The notes below the pieces were generated by a model. It ran no database searches, had not been told where the DNA came from, and was given only the letters and a program-made list of their open reading frames with translations. The translations under genes and the position numbers were made by a program. Of a stretch of 64,000 bases of DNA, positions 36,055 through 44,333 are shown piece by piece. The number at the start of each line of letters is the position of its first letter. The first letter of the stretch is position 1. Source of the DNA: CADEDH01 sp050330635 (GTDB taxonomy: Bacteria; Actinomycetota; Acidimicrobiia; Acidimicrobiales; SZUA-35); the NCBI GenBank assembly GCA_050330635.1, contig JBHJNQ010000039.1:1-64000 (forward strand). The letters are read 5' to 3'.

Positions 36055-37352
36055 CTCGTCACCTCTCCGTCGACCACGACCGGGTCGCCGTCTCGCATCG
36101 TGTGCCGGACCCGGCCCCGCAGCCGGCGCCCGGCGAAGGCCGTGTTGCCCGCCCGCCCCACCAGTCGTCGCCCATCGACCATCCACGTCGCCTCGGGGTC
36201 GACGACCACCAGGTTGGCCGGAGCGCCGGGAGCGACCAGGCCGCCGTGGCGGCCGGCCACGCCTGCGATTCGGGCGGGCCGCAGGGACAGGGCGGGCAGC
36301 AGGGCCTCGTAGCCGGCGTCGAGCTCGGTCAACAGCACGGCGAGCGCCGTCTCGAGACCGACCACCCCGAAGGGGGCCTGGTCGAACGGGAGCTCCTTGG
36401 CGTCGATGGTGTGGGGCCGGTGGCCGGTGGCCACGGCGTCGATCGTGCCATCGAGGACGGCGGCCCGCAGGGCGGCGATGTCGCCGGCGGTGCGCAGGGG
36501 CGGGTCGACCTTCACGTTGGGGTCGAAGGTGGCGACGACGGATTCGTCGAGCACCAGGTGATGGGGCGAGACCTCGGCGGTCACCGGCACCCCGGCGGCC
36601 TTGGCCCCGCGGATCAGCTCGACGGCGCCGGCGGTGGAGATCTGCTGGAGGTGGACGGGGGCACCGGTGAGGCGGGCAAGAGCGATCTCGCGGGTCACGC
36701 CCAGCTCCTCGGCCGCCGCCGGCTGGCCCGGCAGACCCAGACGGGACGACCACACCCCCTCGTTCACGATCCCCGCCGCGGCCAGGTCGTCGAGCCGGCC
36801 CCGCTGGGCCAGGCGGACCTCGATGCCCGAGGCCCGGGCCACGCCCGCCGCGTACTCGAGGGCCCGGCGGACCACGGCGGCGTCGGCCACCCCGCGGTCG
36901 GCGTCGGTGAACAGGCGGACCCCGAGGTCGATCAGCTCCCCGAGGGGGGCGAGGGCCCGGCCCTCGGCTCCCACGGTGACGGCCGCCGCCACCACGACCT
37001 CGCAGGGGGCGTCCTTGGCCAGCGCCAGCAGCTCGCTGACGACGGCCGCCGAGTCGACCACCGGGTCGGTGTCGGGCATGGCCACCACCGCGGTGTAGCC
37101 GCCGACGGCGGCGGCCCGGGTCCCGCTGTCGATGGTCTCCGCCCCCTCGTGCCCGGGTTGGCCCAGACTGGCGTTGAGATCGACCAGGCCGGGCGACACG
37201 AAGCAGCCGCTGGCGTCGAGCTCGCGTTCGGCGGGGCCGGCGCCGGGGCCGACGGCGGTGATGAGTCCGGTGTGGTCGTCGACGAGGACGTCGGCCCGAC
37301 GGGCACCGTCGCCGTCGACGACGGTGCCCCCGCGCAGGGCGATCGTCGTCAC
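36051..37352 (-). CDS. Dihydroorotase homologue with its active site lost
   Basis: A 433-residue member of the amidohydrolase dihydroorotase family, in the usual place between pyrB and carA, but without the catalytic residues. The metal motif DxHxHxR is D58-L-N-A-S-L-G64, so both His and the Arg are gone. The HAED loop reads R184-G-R. The active-site Asp of ATDHAPH is Gly310 (ATGHRPH). MPNT reads MPDT, and one His of HVST is Gln. The overall fold markers (PFGVVGLETALAV, SPHHLVLDES) remain. This looks like a pseudo-dihydroorotase, comparable to the inactive homologues that scaffold aspartate transcarbamoylase in Pseudomonas. It overlaps pyrB (GTGA) and carA (ATGA). A working dihydroorotase must then be elsewhere. 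Confidence 0.9.
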   Translation of the reverse strand: MTTIALRGGTVVDGDGARRADVLVDDHTGLITAVGPGAGPAERELDASGCFVSPGLVDLNASLGQPGHEGAETIDSGTRAAAVGGYTAVVAMPDTDPVVDSAAVVSELLALAKDAPCEVVVAAAVTVGAEGRALAPLGELIDLGVRLFTDADRGVADAAVVRRALEYAAGVARASGIEVRLAQRGRLDDLAAAGIVNEGVWSSRLGLPGQPAAAEELGVTREIALARLTGAPVHLQQISTAGAVELIRGAKAAGVPVTAEVSPHHLVLDESVVATFDPNVKVDPPLRTAGDIAALRAAVLDGTIDAVATGHRPHTIDAKELPFDQAPFGVVGLETALAVLLTELDAGYEALLPALSLRPARIAGVAGRHGGLVAPGAPANLVVVDPEATWMVDGRRLVGRAGNTAFAGRRLRGRVRHTMRDGDPVVVDGEVTR

Positions 37353-38353
37353 AGGGTCACCTCCTCGGTCCGGTCGGCCGGAGAGACCGTCGGGGTCGCA
37401 TCGGTGTCGATGGCGCCGACCGTGTCGGCGACGAGGCGGTCGAAGCGGCCGGGTCCGAGGATGCGGTAGAGCACGGCCATCCGCACCGGGATGCCGTTCG
37501 CCACCTGGTCGAGCACGACCGAGCGGGGGTCGTCGGCCGCCGCCGGGTCGATCTCGACCCCCCGGTTCATGGGACCGGGGTGCATGACGAGGGCGTCGGG
37601 GCGGAGGCGGTCGAGTCGTTCGGTGGTGAGCCCGTAGCGGTGACGGTACTCCCGCAGGCTGGGAAGCAGGGCACCGTCGAGCCGCTCGGCCTGGATCCGG
37701 AGCACGTAGACGACGTCGAGGTCGCCGAGGATCCGGTCGAGGTCGTCCTCGACGGTCACCGGCCATCCCTCGAGGCTGGCGGGGAGCAGGGTGCGGGGCC
37801 CGACGAGGACGACCTCGGCTCCCAGCTTGGTGAAGGCGTCGATATCGGAGCGGGCCACCCGGGAGTGCTCGATGTCGCCGCAGATGGCGATCCGCTTGCC
37901 CTCGAGGCCGCCGAGCCGGCGACGGATCGTGTAGCAGTCGAGGAGGGCCTGGGTGGGATGCTGATGCCAGCCGTCGCCGGCGTTGACGATGGAGGCGTCG
38001 GTCCACGCCGTCAACTGGCGGGGAACCCCGGAGCTGGCGTGGCGGACGACGATGGCGTCGACCGCCATGGCCGAGATCGTCTCGACCGTGTCCCGCAGCG
38101 ATTCGCCCTTCTTGACCGACGACGAGCCGGCGCTGAACGTCACCACGTCGGCCGAGAGGCGTCGGGCGGCCAGGTCGAAGCTCATCCTGGTCCGGGTGGA
38201 ATCCTCGAAGAAGGCCATGACCACCGTCTTGCCCCGCAGGGCCGGCACCTTCTTGATGTCGCGGGTCTGGACCTCGGCGAAGCTGTCGGTCAGGTCGAGG
38301 AGGTCCTCGAGGTCGCCGGCGTCGAGGTCGGCGATGGAGAGCAGGTGGTTCAT
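37349..38353 (-). CDS. pyrB: Aspartate carbamoyltransferase
   Basis: The 334-residue catalytic chain that joins carbamoyl phosphate and aspartate. The carbamoyl-phosphate loop is FFEDSTRTRMSFD (Met replaces the usual Thr after STRTR). SSSVKKGESLRDT holds the Lys of the neighbouring subunit site. GDGWHQHPTQALLD and VMHPGPMNRGVEI are the His and Pro loops. No regulatory chain gene (pyrI) is present. It overlaps pyrR and the pseudo-dihydroorotase by 4 bp each, so tight stoichiometric coupling is likely. Confidence 0.97.
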   Translation of the reverse strand: MNHLLSIADLDAGDLEDLLDLTDSFAEVQTRDIKKVPALRGKTVVMAFFEDSTRTRMSFDLAARRLSADVVTFSAGSSSVKKGESLRDTVETISAMAVDAIVVRHASSGVPRQLTAWTDASIVNAGDGWHQHPTQALLDCYTIRRRLGGLEGKRIAICGDIEHSRVARSDIDAFTKLGAEVVLVGPRTLLPASLEGWPVTVEDDLDRILGDLDVVYVLRIQAERLDGALLPSLREYRHRYGLTTERLDRLRPDALVMHPGPMNRGVEIDPAAADDPRSVVLDQVANGIPVRMAVLYRILGPGRFDRLVADTVGAIDTDATPTVSPADRTEEVTL

Positions 38354-38934
38354 GCCGGCCCTCCCGGTTGCCTCGCCACCTCGCCCAGCTCGACGCCGTC
38401 CAGGGTGGCGTTGACCGCCTCGTCCCGGCGCGTCGGCAGGTTCTTGCCGACGTAGTCGGGACGGATCGGCAGCTCACGGTGGCCGCGGTCGACCATCACG
38501 GCCAGCTGGATCGACCGGGGGCGGCCCTGGTCGATGATGGCGTCAAGGGCGGCCCGGATGGTCCGGCCGGTGAACAGCACGTCGTCGACGAGGACGACGA
38601 TCTTGCGGTTGATGTCGAATGGCACGTCGGTGGCGGCCTCGGGGAGAACCGGTCGGAGGTTGATGTCGTCGCGGTAGAACGCCACGTCGAGCCGGCCGAC
38701 TGGCACGTCGACGTTCTCGATCTGGAGCAGGGCGGAACTCAGCGCTTCGGCGAACGGGACGCCGCCGGTCTGCAGTCCGATGATGACGACGTCGTCGAGG
38801 CCGGAGTTGCGCTCGATGACCTCATGGGCCATCCGACGAACCGATCGGTCGACGGCGGCGGCGTCGAGAACGGTGGTTCGGGCAACAAAAACGCCCCCGT
38901 ACGGGGGCGTACGTCTGCGCTCGCGTTCGGCCAC
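38350..38934 (-). CDS. pyrR: Pyrimidine operon regulator PyrR
   Basis: A 194-residue RNA-binding regulator with a phosphoribosyltransferase fold; PyrR binds pyr mRNA when UMP is high and can have weak uracil phosphoribosyltransferase activity. The PRPP loop is VVLVDDVLFTGRT. The family alignment starts near TTVLDAAAVDRSV, so residues 1-18 are an extra leader peptide. The GTG at 38934 has a GGAAGGAG site 7 bp upstream and is the only usable start. Codons 9-15 form a terminator hairpin on the - strand (see separate entry). It is the first gene of the pyr operon. Confidence 0.95.
   Translation of the reverse strand: MAERERRRTPPYGGVFVARTTVLDAAAVDRSVRRMAHEVIERNSGLDDVVIIGLQTGGVPFAEALSSALLQIENVDVPVGRLDVAFYRDDINLRPVLPEAATDVPFDINRKIVVLVDDVLFTGRTIRAALDAIIDQGRPRSIQLAVMVDRGHRELPIRPDYVGKNLPTRRDEAVNATLDGVELGEVARQPGGPA
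38886..38910 (-). terminator. Intrinsic terminator inside the 5' end of pyrR
   Basis: ACGCCCCCGT/ACGGGGGCGT at 38891-38910 is a perfect 20-bp palindrome. On the - strand it is followed directly by TTTT then G (38890-38886), and with the last stem base the run is five T. It is the only classical hairpin-plus-U-run terminator I found in the window, and it lies within pyrR codons 9-16. It can form only when ribosomes are not translating the start of pyrR. Confidence 0.75.
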
Positions 38935-38951
38935 TCACACTCTCCTTCCGT

Positions 38952-38971
38952 GCGGGCCTCACAGGACCCGC
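38952..38971 (-). promoter_or_regulatory. PyrR-binding hairpin next to the pyrR ribosome-binding site
   Basis: On the - strand GCGGG and CCCGC flank a loop reading TCCTGTGAGG. This matches the known PyrR-binding loop pattern UCCNGNGAGG at every fixed position. The hairpin ends two bases before GGAAGGAG (38949-38942), so a bound PyrR would block initiation at pyrR. PyrR-dependent translational repression is known in mycobacteria. Confidence 0.75.
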
Positions 38972-38988
38972 TTCACGGACCGCAGTCG

Positions 38989-38994
38989 ACTGTA
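38989..38994 (-). promoter_or_regulatory. Possible -10 element of the pyr operon
   Basis: TACAGT on the - strand, about 18 bp upstream of the PyrR hairpin, would give a leader of about 47 nt that contains the whole hairpin. It overlaps a 10-bp palindrome (CAGTCGACTG, 38983-38992). No -35 is evident. Confidence 0.35.
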
Positions 38995-39048
38995 GCGACT
39001 CCGGACCCAAAGCACCCGCACCCGGACCGGCCGATGCCGGCGTCACCG

Positions 39049-39870
39049 TCAGGTCCGGTCGAGGGATGCCGCCAGCACCTCGGGCAGGGGTCGATCGTGG
39101 ACGACGAGGAGATGGTCGGTGGTCCTGGTCACGGCCACGTAGAGCAGGCTCGGGCCGTGGTCGCGGTCGGTGATGTCCGCCGGCTCGACGAGGATCACCG
39201 AGTCGAACTCGAGGCCCTTGGCCTGCCACGGGTCGAGCCACTGGACGTCGGGGGCGGAGGTTCGACCCCGTTCGACGACGTCGGGGGCGATGAGCCCGAT
39301 GACCGCGGTGCGGCCCCGGGGTCGGGCGGCCCGTTCGGCGGCCACCGCCGCCGGTAGGTTCCGGGCCAGCTCGGGCAGGTGGCGGACGGTCGGCCGGTGG
39401 CCCACCGATCGGATGGAGGCCGGGGCGGTGATCCCCGGGGCGAGGTGGGCCAGGAGGGCGGCCGCCACCTCGTTGATCTCGGCCGGTGACCGGTAGTTGA
39501 CGGTCAGCTCCCGGACGGCCACGTCGCCCAGCTCGGCCGGGAGGTGGTCCTGCCACCGGCCGGGCTCCCCTATCGACCGCTGGGCCAGGTCGCCCACGAT
39601 CGTGATCGAGCCACCGCTCGATCGGCGGGCCAGCATCCGCCACTGCATGGGGGTGAGGTCCTGGGCCTCGTCGACGATGACGTGACCGAAGCGCCACCAC
39701 CGCTCGCCGATGGCCTGCTCGGCCACGGTCTCGCCCCGGTCGAGGCGGGAGTCGGGGGCGTCGACGTCGAGCTCGGCTATGGGGGAGCCGTCGCTCTCGA
39801 AGGCGAAGCCCTCGACGGGGTCGAGCCCGACCAGGCGATCCTCCGATCCGTCGGGCGGTAGATCGCTCAT
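39049..39870 (-). CDS. helD: HelD-like helicase, C-terminal half as a separate gene
   Basis: A 273-residue protein equal to the C-terminal half of HelD, the UvrD-like ATPase that detaches RNA polymerase from DNA. It carries Walker B (FGHVIVDEAQDLTPMQWRML), then SITIVGDLAQRS, the Arg-finger region ELTVNYRSPAEINEVA, WQAKGLEFDSVILVEP and LYVAVTRTTDHLLVV. It has no Walker A. The ATG at 39870 overlaps the stop of the N-terminal half by 4 bp (ATGA). The first 65 residues are linker. Together the two genes contain every motif of one HelD. A frameshift in one gene is the main alternative. Confidence 0.85.
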   Translation of the reverse strand: MSDLPPDGSEDRLVGLDPVEGFAFESDGSPIAELDVDAPDSRLDRGETVAEQAIGERWWRFGHVIVDEAQDLTPMQWRMLARRSSGGSITIVGDLAQRSIGEPGRWQDHLPAELGDVAVRELTVNYRSPAEINEVAAALLAHLAPGITAPASIRSVGHRPTVRHLPELARNLPAAVAAERAARPRGRTAVIGLIAPDVVERGRTSAPDVQWLDPWQAKGLEFDSVILVEPADITDRDHGPSLLYVAVTRTTDHLLVVHDRPLPEVLAASLDRT

Positions 39871-41747
39871 CGGGCCTCGCCGCCGCCGTCCCACCCCGGC
39901 TCGGGGTCGATCTCGTACAACAGGCGGTTGCCGAACAGGGGATCCTCGAGCCCGACCGCTTCGAGGTCGTCGAGGGACACCGTCGCCCCGCCGAGCTCCC
40001 CGGAGGACCGAACGGGGTCGATCCCGCCGACGTCGAGGTCGAGATCGAGGTCGACATCCACGTCGACGTCGCCGTCGTCGTCGGGCCGACGGTCGGCCAG
40101 CTCGAACTCGTCGGCCTCGTCCCGTTCGACGTCGCGGTCGCTGTCGAGCTCGAGCCAGCTCCCACCGAGGAGGAACAGGAGCTCATCGAGGAGGGGCACA
40201 TCGGCCTCGCTCCAACGGATCGTGGGCAGGTCGGCCTCCGACGTGCGGGGCCGGTGGAGGAGGGCCACCTCACGGGTGTCGAGATCGGAGTCGGCGGCGG
40301 CCGATCGGAGCAGGGCGGGCGAGCCGAGCAGGTCGTTCAGGGCCTGCTCGGGGCTGAGGGGAGGCCAGTGACGGAGCAGGAACATCCGCACATCGGGCGA
40401 GGTCCGGAAGCTGTCGGTGGCGTCGTCCAGGCGCCCGAACGACGGGTTGTAGACCTCGGCCGACAGGGCCGCGATCACGTCCTCGGCGAAGGCGGTGGCG
40501 CCCTCGTTGTGGGTCTGGTGCCTCCCGGCCCGAACGAAGATCTCGTTCAGGGCCGCGGCACGGAGCACGACCCGGCGCGACCCGTACCAGGCGACGAGGT
40601 CGGCGGTGGGCCGGCGCCTCCGGTCGGCCACCGCCCGAGCCAGCAGGTCGGCCATCGTCGCCCGCCCCTTGACCTCGGCCGTGGCCTCGTCGTCGTGAAG
40701 GCCGAGGAGGATCCCGGGGAACAGCTTGGCCATCGTCACCGAGACCACGCCGGTCTCCCCCAGGGAGGGGAGCACGCCCCGGATGTAGCCGAGGAACTCG
40801 TTGGTCGGCCCGATCACGAGCACGCCGGACTCGCTGAGGTTGGCCCGCTGGTCGTACAGCAGGTAGGCGGCCCGATGGAGGGCCACCACCGTTTTGCCCG
40901 TTCCCGGTGCTCCCTGGACGAGGAGGGGACGGCCGGCCGGGGCCCGGATGACGGCGTCCTGTTCGGCCTGGATGGTGGCTACGACCGACCGCATACGATC
41001 GCCGGTGGGGGCCGCGACCGAGGCCAGGAGGGCCGCCTCGCCCCGCAGGTGGCAGGCGACGTCGGCCCGTTCGAGCGACTCGAGCGTGAACACCTCGTCG
41101 GAGTACCCGTCGAGCTCGGCGGCGCTGGTGGTGACGCCGTCGCCGTAGAGGAGGTGGCGGCGGCGGTCGAGGCCGAGCCGGTCGAGCGGGGTGGCCCGAT
41201 AGAACGGGATGGCGGCATCGGCCCGCCAGTCGACGAGCAGGGCGTTCTCGCCGTCGATGACGCTGAGACGTCCGACGTCGAGCCGGTTGCCGTCGTCGTC
41301 GACGGTGCTGCCGAAGGCGAGGGCGCGGCCCATGGCCTCCAGTTCGTTGACCCGCCGGTAGGCGTGCATGGCGCGATCGGCGGTCTGGCGGACGAGGGAG
41401 GCGGCGACGGCGGCATCGGACTCGGCGTCGGGATCGTGCAGGTCACGGATCCCGTCCTCGGTGGCGTCGGCGGCCTCGGCCGCCAGCAGCTCGGCCGTGG
41501 CCCGGGCCCGGTCGAGGTGGCGGGCGTGGACCCGACGGATGTGCTGCAGGTGGGCCCGCTCCCGTTGGAGCTCGGCGTCGTCGGTGATCTCTGGCGGTTC
41601 GGGTCGGATGGCGGTGCCGGCGTTGCGTCCGGCCCCACTGGTCGGAGTCACCTCCGTGACTGTAGTTCGCCCTACCGCTGGATCCGGGACCGGAGCCGTC
41701 CCGTTCGGGGGCACCGGGGCCGCCGCCACCTCCCGGCCGGCGGCCAC
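39867..41747 (-). CDS. helD: HelD-like helicase, N-terminal half as a separate gene
   Basis: A 626-residue protein equal to the N-terminal half of actinobacterial HelD. A coiled-coil arm (about 60-110, ELQRERAHLQHIRRVHARHL) would enter the polymerase secondary channel. A body segment (VGRLSVIDGENALLVDWRAD) is followed by Walker A (QGAPGTGKTVVALHRAAYLL) and the usual VLPSLGETGVVSVT. The last 110 residues are a very acidic linker with an alternating Asp-Val/Leu stretch (40025-40080). The protein ends before Walker B. The GTG start at 41747 is uncertain; another in-frame GTG is at 41651. It follows the acyl-CoA dehydrogenase gene by 3 bp. Confidence 0.85.
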   Translation of the reverse strand: MAAGREVAAAPVPPNGTAPVPDPAVGRTTVTEVTPTSGAGRNAGTAIRPEPPEITDDAELQRERAHLQHIRRVHARHLDRARATAELLAAEAADATEDGIRDLHDPDAESDAAVAASLVRQTADRAMHAYRRVNELEAMGRALAFGSTVDDDGNRLDVGRLSVIDGENALLVDWRADAAIPFYRATPLDRLGLDRRRHLLYGDGVTTSAAELDGYSDEVFTLESLERADVACHLRGEAALLASVAAPTGDRMRSVVATIQAEQDAVIRAPAGRPLLVQGAPGTGKTVVALHRAAYLLYDQRANLSESGVLVIGPTNEFLGYIRGVLPSLGETGVVSVTMAKLFPGILLGLHDDEATAEVKGRATMADLLARAVADRRRRPTADLVAWYGSRRVVLRAAALNEIFVRAGRHQTHNEGATAFAEDVIAALSAEVYNPSFGRLDDATDSFRTSPDVRMFLLRHWPPLSPEQALNDLLGSPALLRSAAADSDLDTREVALLHRPRTSEADLPTIRWSEADVPLLDELLFLLGGSWLELDSDRDVERDEADEFELADRRPDDDGDVDVDVDLDLDLDVGGIDPVRSSGELGGATVSLDDLEAVGLEDPLFGNRLLYEIDPEPGWDGGGEAR

Positions 41748-41750
41748 CCG

Positions 41751-42902
41751 TCAGAGATCGAGCTGATCGAGGTGGCGGGAGATCAGGAGCTTCTGGACCT
41801 CGGAGGTCCCCTCGTAGATCTGGTAGACGCGGACGTCACGGTAGATCTTCTCCACCGGGAAGTCCGCCAGATAGCCGTAGCCGCCGTGGACCTGGATGGC
41901 CGACGAGGCGACCCGTTCGGCCATGCGGGAGGCGAACAGCTTGGCCATCGAGGCCTCGGCGATGCACTCGAGCCCTAGGTCGCGCCGTTGGGCGGCGTGG
42001 AGATAGAGCTGGCGGGCCGCCTCGACCTGGGTCGCCATGTCGGCCAGCTCGAAGGCGATCGCCTGGTGCTCGACGATGGGCCGCCCGAACGTCTCCCGCT
42101 GTCGGGCGTAGGCCAGGGCGGCGGCCAGCGCCGCCCTGGCCCCGCCGGTGGCCTGGGCCGCCACCCCGATCCTCCCCAGCGACAGGCCGCCGAGGGCGAT
42201 GCCGAGGCCCCGCCCCTCCTCGCCCAGGACGTCGGTGGCGGGGATCCGCATGTCGTCGAAGACGACCTGGCAGGTGTCGTTGGTGCGGTGGCCGAGCTTG
42301 TGTTCGGTGGCGATGACCCGGTAGCCGGGGTTGGCGGTCGGCGTGATGAAGGCGGTGATGCCCCGCTTCCCGGCCGCAGGGTCGGTGACGGCGATGATCA
42401 TGGCCAGCTCGGCGCTGGAGCCGGCGGTGATGAACGCCTTGTGGCCATTGAGCACGTACTCGTCGCCGTCGCGCTCGGCCCTGGTGGTGATGGCGGCGGC
42501 GTCGGAGCCGGTGTGAGGCTCGGTGAGGTGGATGCAGCCGAGCCACTCCCCCGAGGTCAGTCGGCGCAGGTACTCCTGACGTTGGCGGTCGGTTCCCAGC
42601 TGTTCGATGGCCACCGCCACCGGGGAGTTGTTGGCGGCCATCACGTTGCTGATGCCGCCATCGGCGGCCGAGATCTCCTCGATGGCCAGGGCGTAGCTGA
42701 CGAAGTCGGTGCCCGACCCGCCCCAGCGGGGGTCGACCGTCATCCCCATCAGCCCGATCTCGGCCATCCGACGGTAGAGCGACCGGGGGGCGCCCCCCGC
42801 CCGCTCCCAGTCGGCGGCGTGGGGGGCGATCTCGTCGCGGGCGAAGGCCCGGGCCACGGCCCGGATCCGTGCCTGGTCGTCGGTGGGTTGCATTCCGCTC
42901 AC
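41751..42902 (-). CDS. Acyl-CoA dehydrogenase
   Basis: A 383-residue FAD enzyme that introduces the alpha-beta double bond in acyl-CoA during fatty-acid or branched-chain degradation. Signatures are GCIHLTEPHTGSDAA, KAFITAGSSAELAMII and ASSAIQVHGGYGYLADF. The catalytic Glu lies in QIYEGTSEVQKLLI, the position used by short-chain and related members. It is in line with an amidase and a quinone oxidoreductase upstream on the same strand. Chain-length preference cannot be read. Confidence 0.93.
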   Translation of the reverse strand: MSGMQPTDDQARIRAVARAFARDEIAPHAADWERAGGAPRSLYRRMAEIGLMGMTVDPRWGGSGTDFVSYALAIEEISAADGGISNVMAANNSPVAVAIEQLGTDRQRQEYLRRLTSGEWLGCIHLTEPHTGSDAAAITTRAERDGDEYVLNGHKAFITAGSSAELAMIIAVTDPAAGKRGITAFITPTANPGYRVIATEHKLGHRTNDTCQVVFDDMRIPATDVLGEEGRGLGIALGGLSLGRIGVAAQATGGARAALAAALAYARQRETFGRPIVEHQAIAFELADMATQVEAARQLYLHAAQRRDLGLECIAEASMAKLFASRMAERVASSAIQVHGGYGYLADFPVEKIYRDVRVYQIYEGTSEVQKLLISRHLDQLDL

Positions 42903-42953
42903 CTCTCCTGGAACATCGTCGGCGCCCGGCGGTGGGCGGTCACGACAGCGGGG

Positions 42954-44333
42954 TCACGACAGCGGGGGGCGCGCCAGGGGCCCCCGGGCCCGCTCGTGGG
43001 TCGCCGCCACCCGCAGCACGAGTGCCTCCGCCCCACCCCGACCCATGATCTGCAATCCGGTGGGCAGGCCGTCGCCGTCGAGCCCGGACGGCACGCTGAC
43101 GGCACAGAGGCCCAGGTAGTTGGCGGCCCGGGTGAAGTGGGCGGGGGTCGAGGCCTCGTCGACGGTGTCGACCGGGGGGGCGGTGGTGGGCGTCGTCGGG
43201 GTGAGCCAGCCGTCGAGGGGGCCGAGGGCCCGGTCGAAGGCGGCCCGGTCGTCGATCCGCCGGAGCTGGGCGTCGATGTAGCGGGTTGCGCTGTGGTCCT
43301 GTCCCGGCAGGGCCCGGGCCCGCACCGCCTCGCCCATCGGGGCCGCCGGATCGCCGAAGAGGTGACCGTGGTGGTACCAGGCCTCGGCGGTCACGATCAC
43401 GAACGCCCGCGCCATCATCTCGACGAAGTCGAGGGGTGGAGCGAAGGGCACGAGATCGGCCCCCAGCCCGTTGAGGCGGTCGAGAGCGAGGTCGTAGTCG
43501 TGGGCGACGGCGGGAGCGAGCTGGTGGCGTTCACCGTCGGCCAGCACGCCGAGGCGAAGGCCGGACACGCCGAGCTCGAGGGCCCGGTACAGGCCGGCGG
43601 TACGCCGGCGGTCGTCGTCGATCTCGACCGGGCTGCGGCCCGTGAGCACGTCGAACATGAGGGCGGCGTCGTGCACGGTGCGGGCCAGGGGACCCGGGGT
43701 GTCGAGGGTGTGCGACAGGGGGACAATGCCATCGGTGGGAAGCAGCCCTTCGGTCGTCTTGAGCCCGACGATGCCGCAGAACGAGGCGGGAAGCCGGACC
43801 GATCCCCCGGTGTCGGTACCGATGGCGCACGGCACCATGCCCGAGGCCACCGCCACCGCCGACCCCGACGACGAGCCACCGGGGGCCCGGTGCCGGTCGG
43901 CGTCCCACGGGTTCCACGGGGTCCCCAGGCGTTCGTTGGTGCCCCAGCCGCCGAGGGCGAGCTCGACCGTCTTCGTCTTGCCGACGAGGATCCCCCCGCC
44001 GGCCAGGAGCCGCCGGGCGATGACGGCGGTCGTCGGAGACCGACGGGCGGCCAGGGCGGCGCTCCCGGCGCCGGTGAGCCGACCCTCGACGTCGACGATG
44101 TCCTTGAGGGCGAAGGGAACGCCGTGGAAGGGGCCCACCCGGTGCCCACTGCTCCTCGCTTCGGTCGCCGCCGCCCCCGCCCGCCGGGCCTCGTCGGCGT
44201 GGACCGACTGCCATGCCCCCAGCCGTCCGTCGAGACGGTCGATGGTGGCCAGGGCATGGGCGACAGCCTCGTCCGGTGGTACCGCGCCGTCGGCCACGGC
44301 GATCACGCCCGGTGCGCCCGACGCGCCGGTCAC
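42954..44333 (-). CDS. Amidase-signature family enzyme
   Basis: A 459-residue hydrolase of the amidase-signature family, which cleaves C-N bonds. The Ser-cisSer-Lys triad is present: Lys in PFALKDIVDVEG, then APGGSSSGSAVAVASGM and GTDTGGSVRLPASFCGIVG. It resembles stand-alone amidases more than GatA, and gatB and gatC are absent. It overlaps the quinone oxidoreductase gene by 4 bp. The substrate is unknown. Confidence 0.9.
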   Translation of the reverse strand: MTGASGAPGVIAVADGAVPPDEAVAHALATIDRLDGRLGAWQSVHADEARRAGAAATEARSSGHRVGPFHGVPFALKDIVDVEGRLTGAGSAALAARRSPTTAVIARRLLAGGGILVGKTKTVELALGGWGTNERLGTPWNPWDADRHRAPGGSSSGSAVAVASGMVPCAIGTDTGGSVRLPASFCGIVGLKTTEGLLPTDGIVPLSHTLDTPGPLARTVHDAALMFDVLTGRSPVEIDDDRRRTAGLYRALELGVSGLRLGVLADGERHQLAPAVAHDYDLALDRLNGLGADLVPFAPPLDFVEMMARAFVIVTAEAWYHHGHLFGDPAAPMGEAVRARALPGQDHSATRYIDAQLRRIDDRAAFDRALGPLDGWLTPTTPTTAPPVDTVDEASTPAHFTRAANYLGLCAVSVPSGLDGDGLPTGLQIMGRGGAEALVLRVAATHERARGPLARPPLS

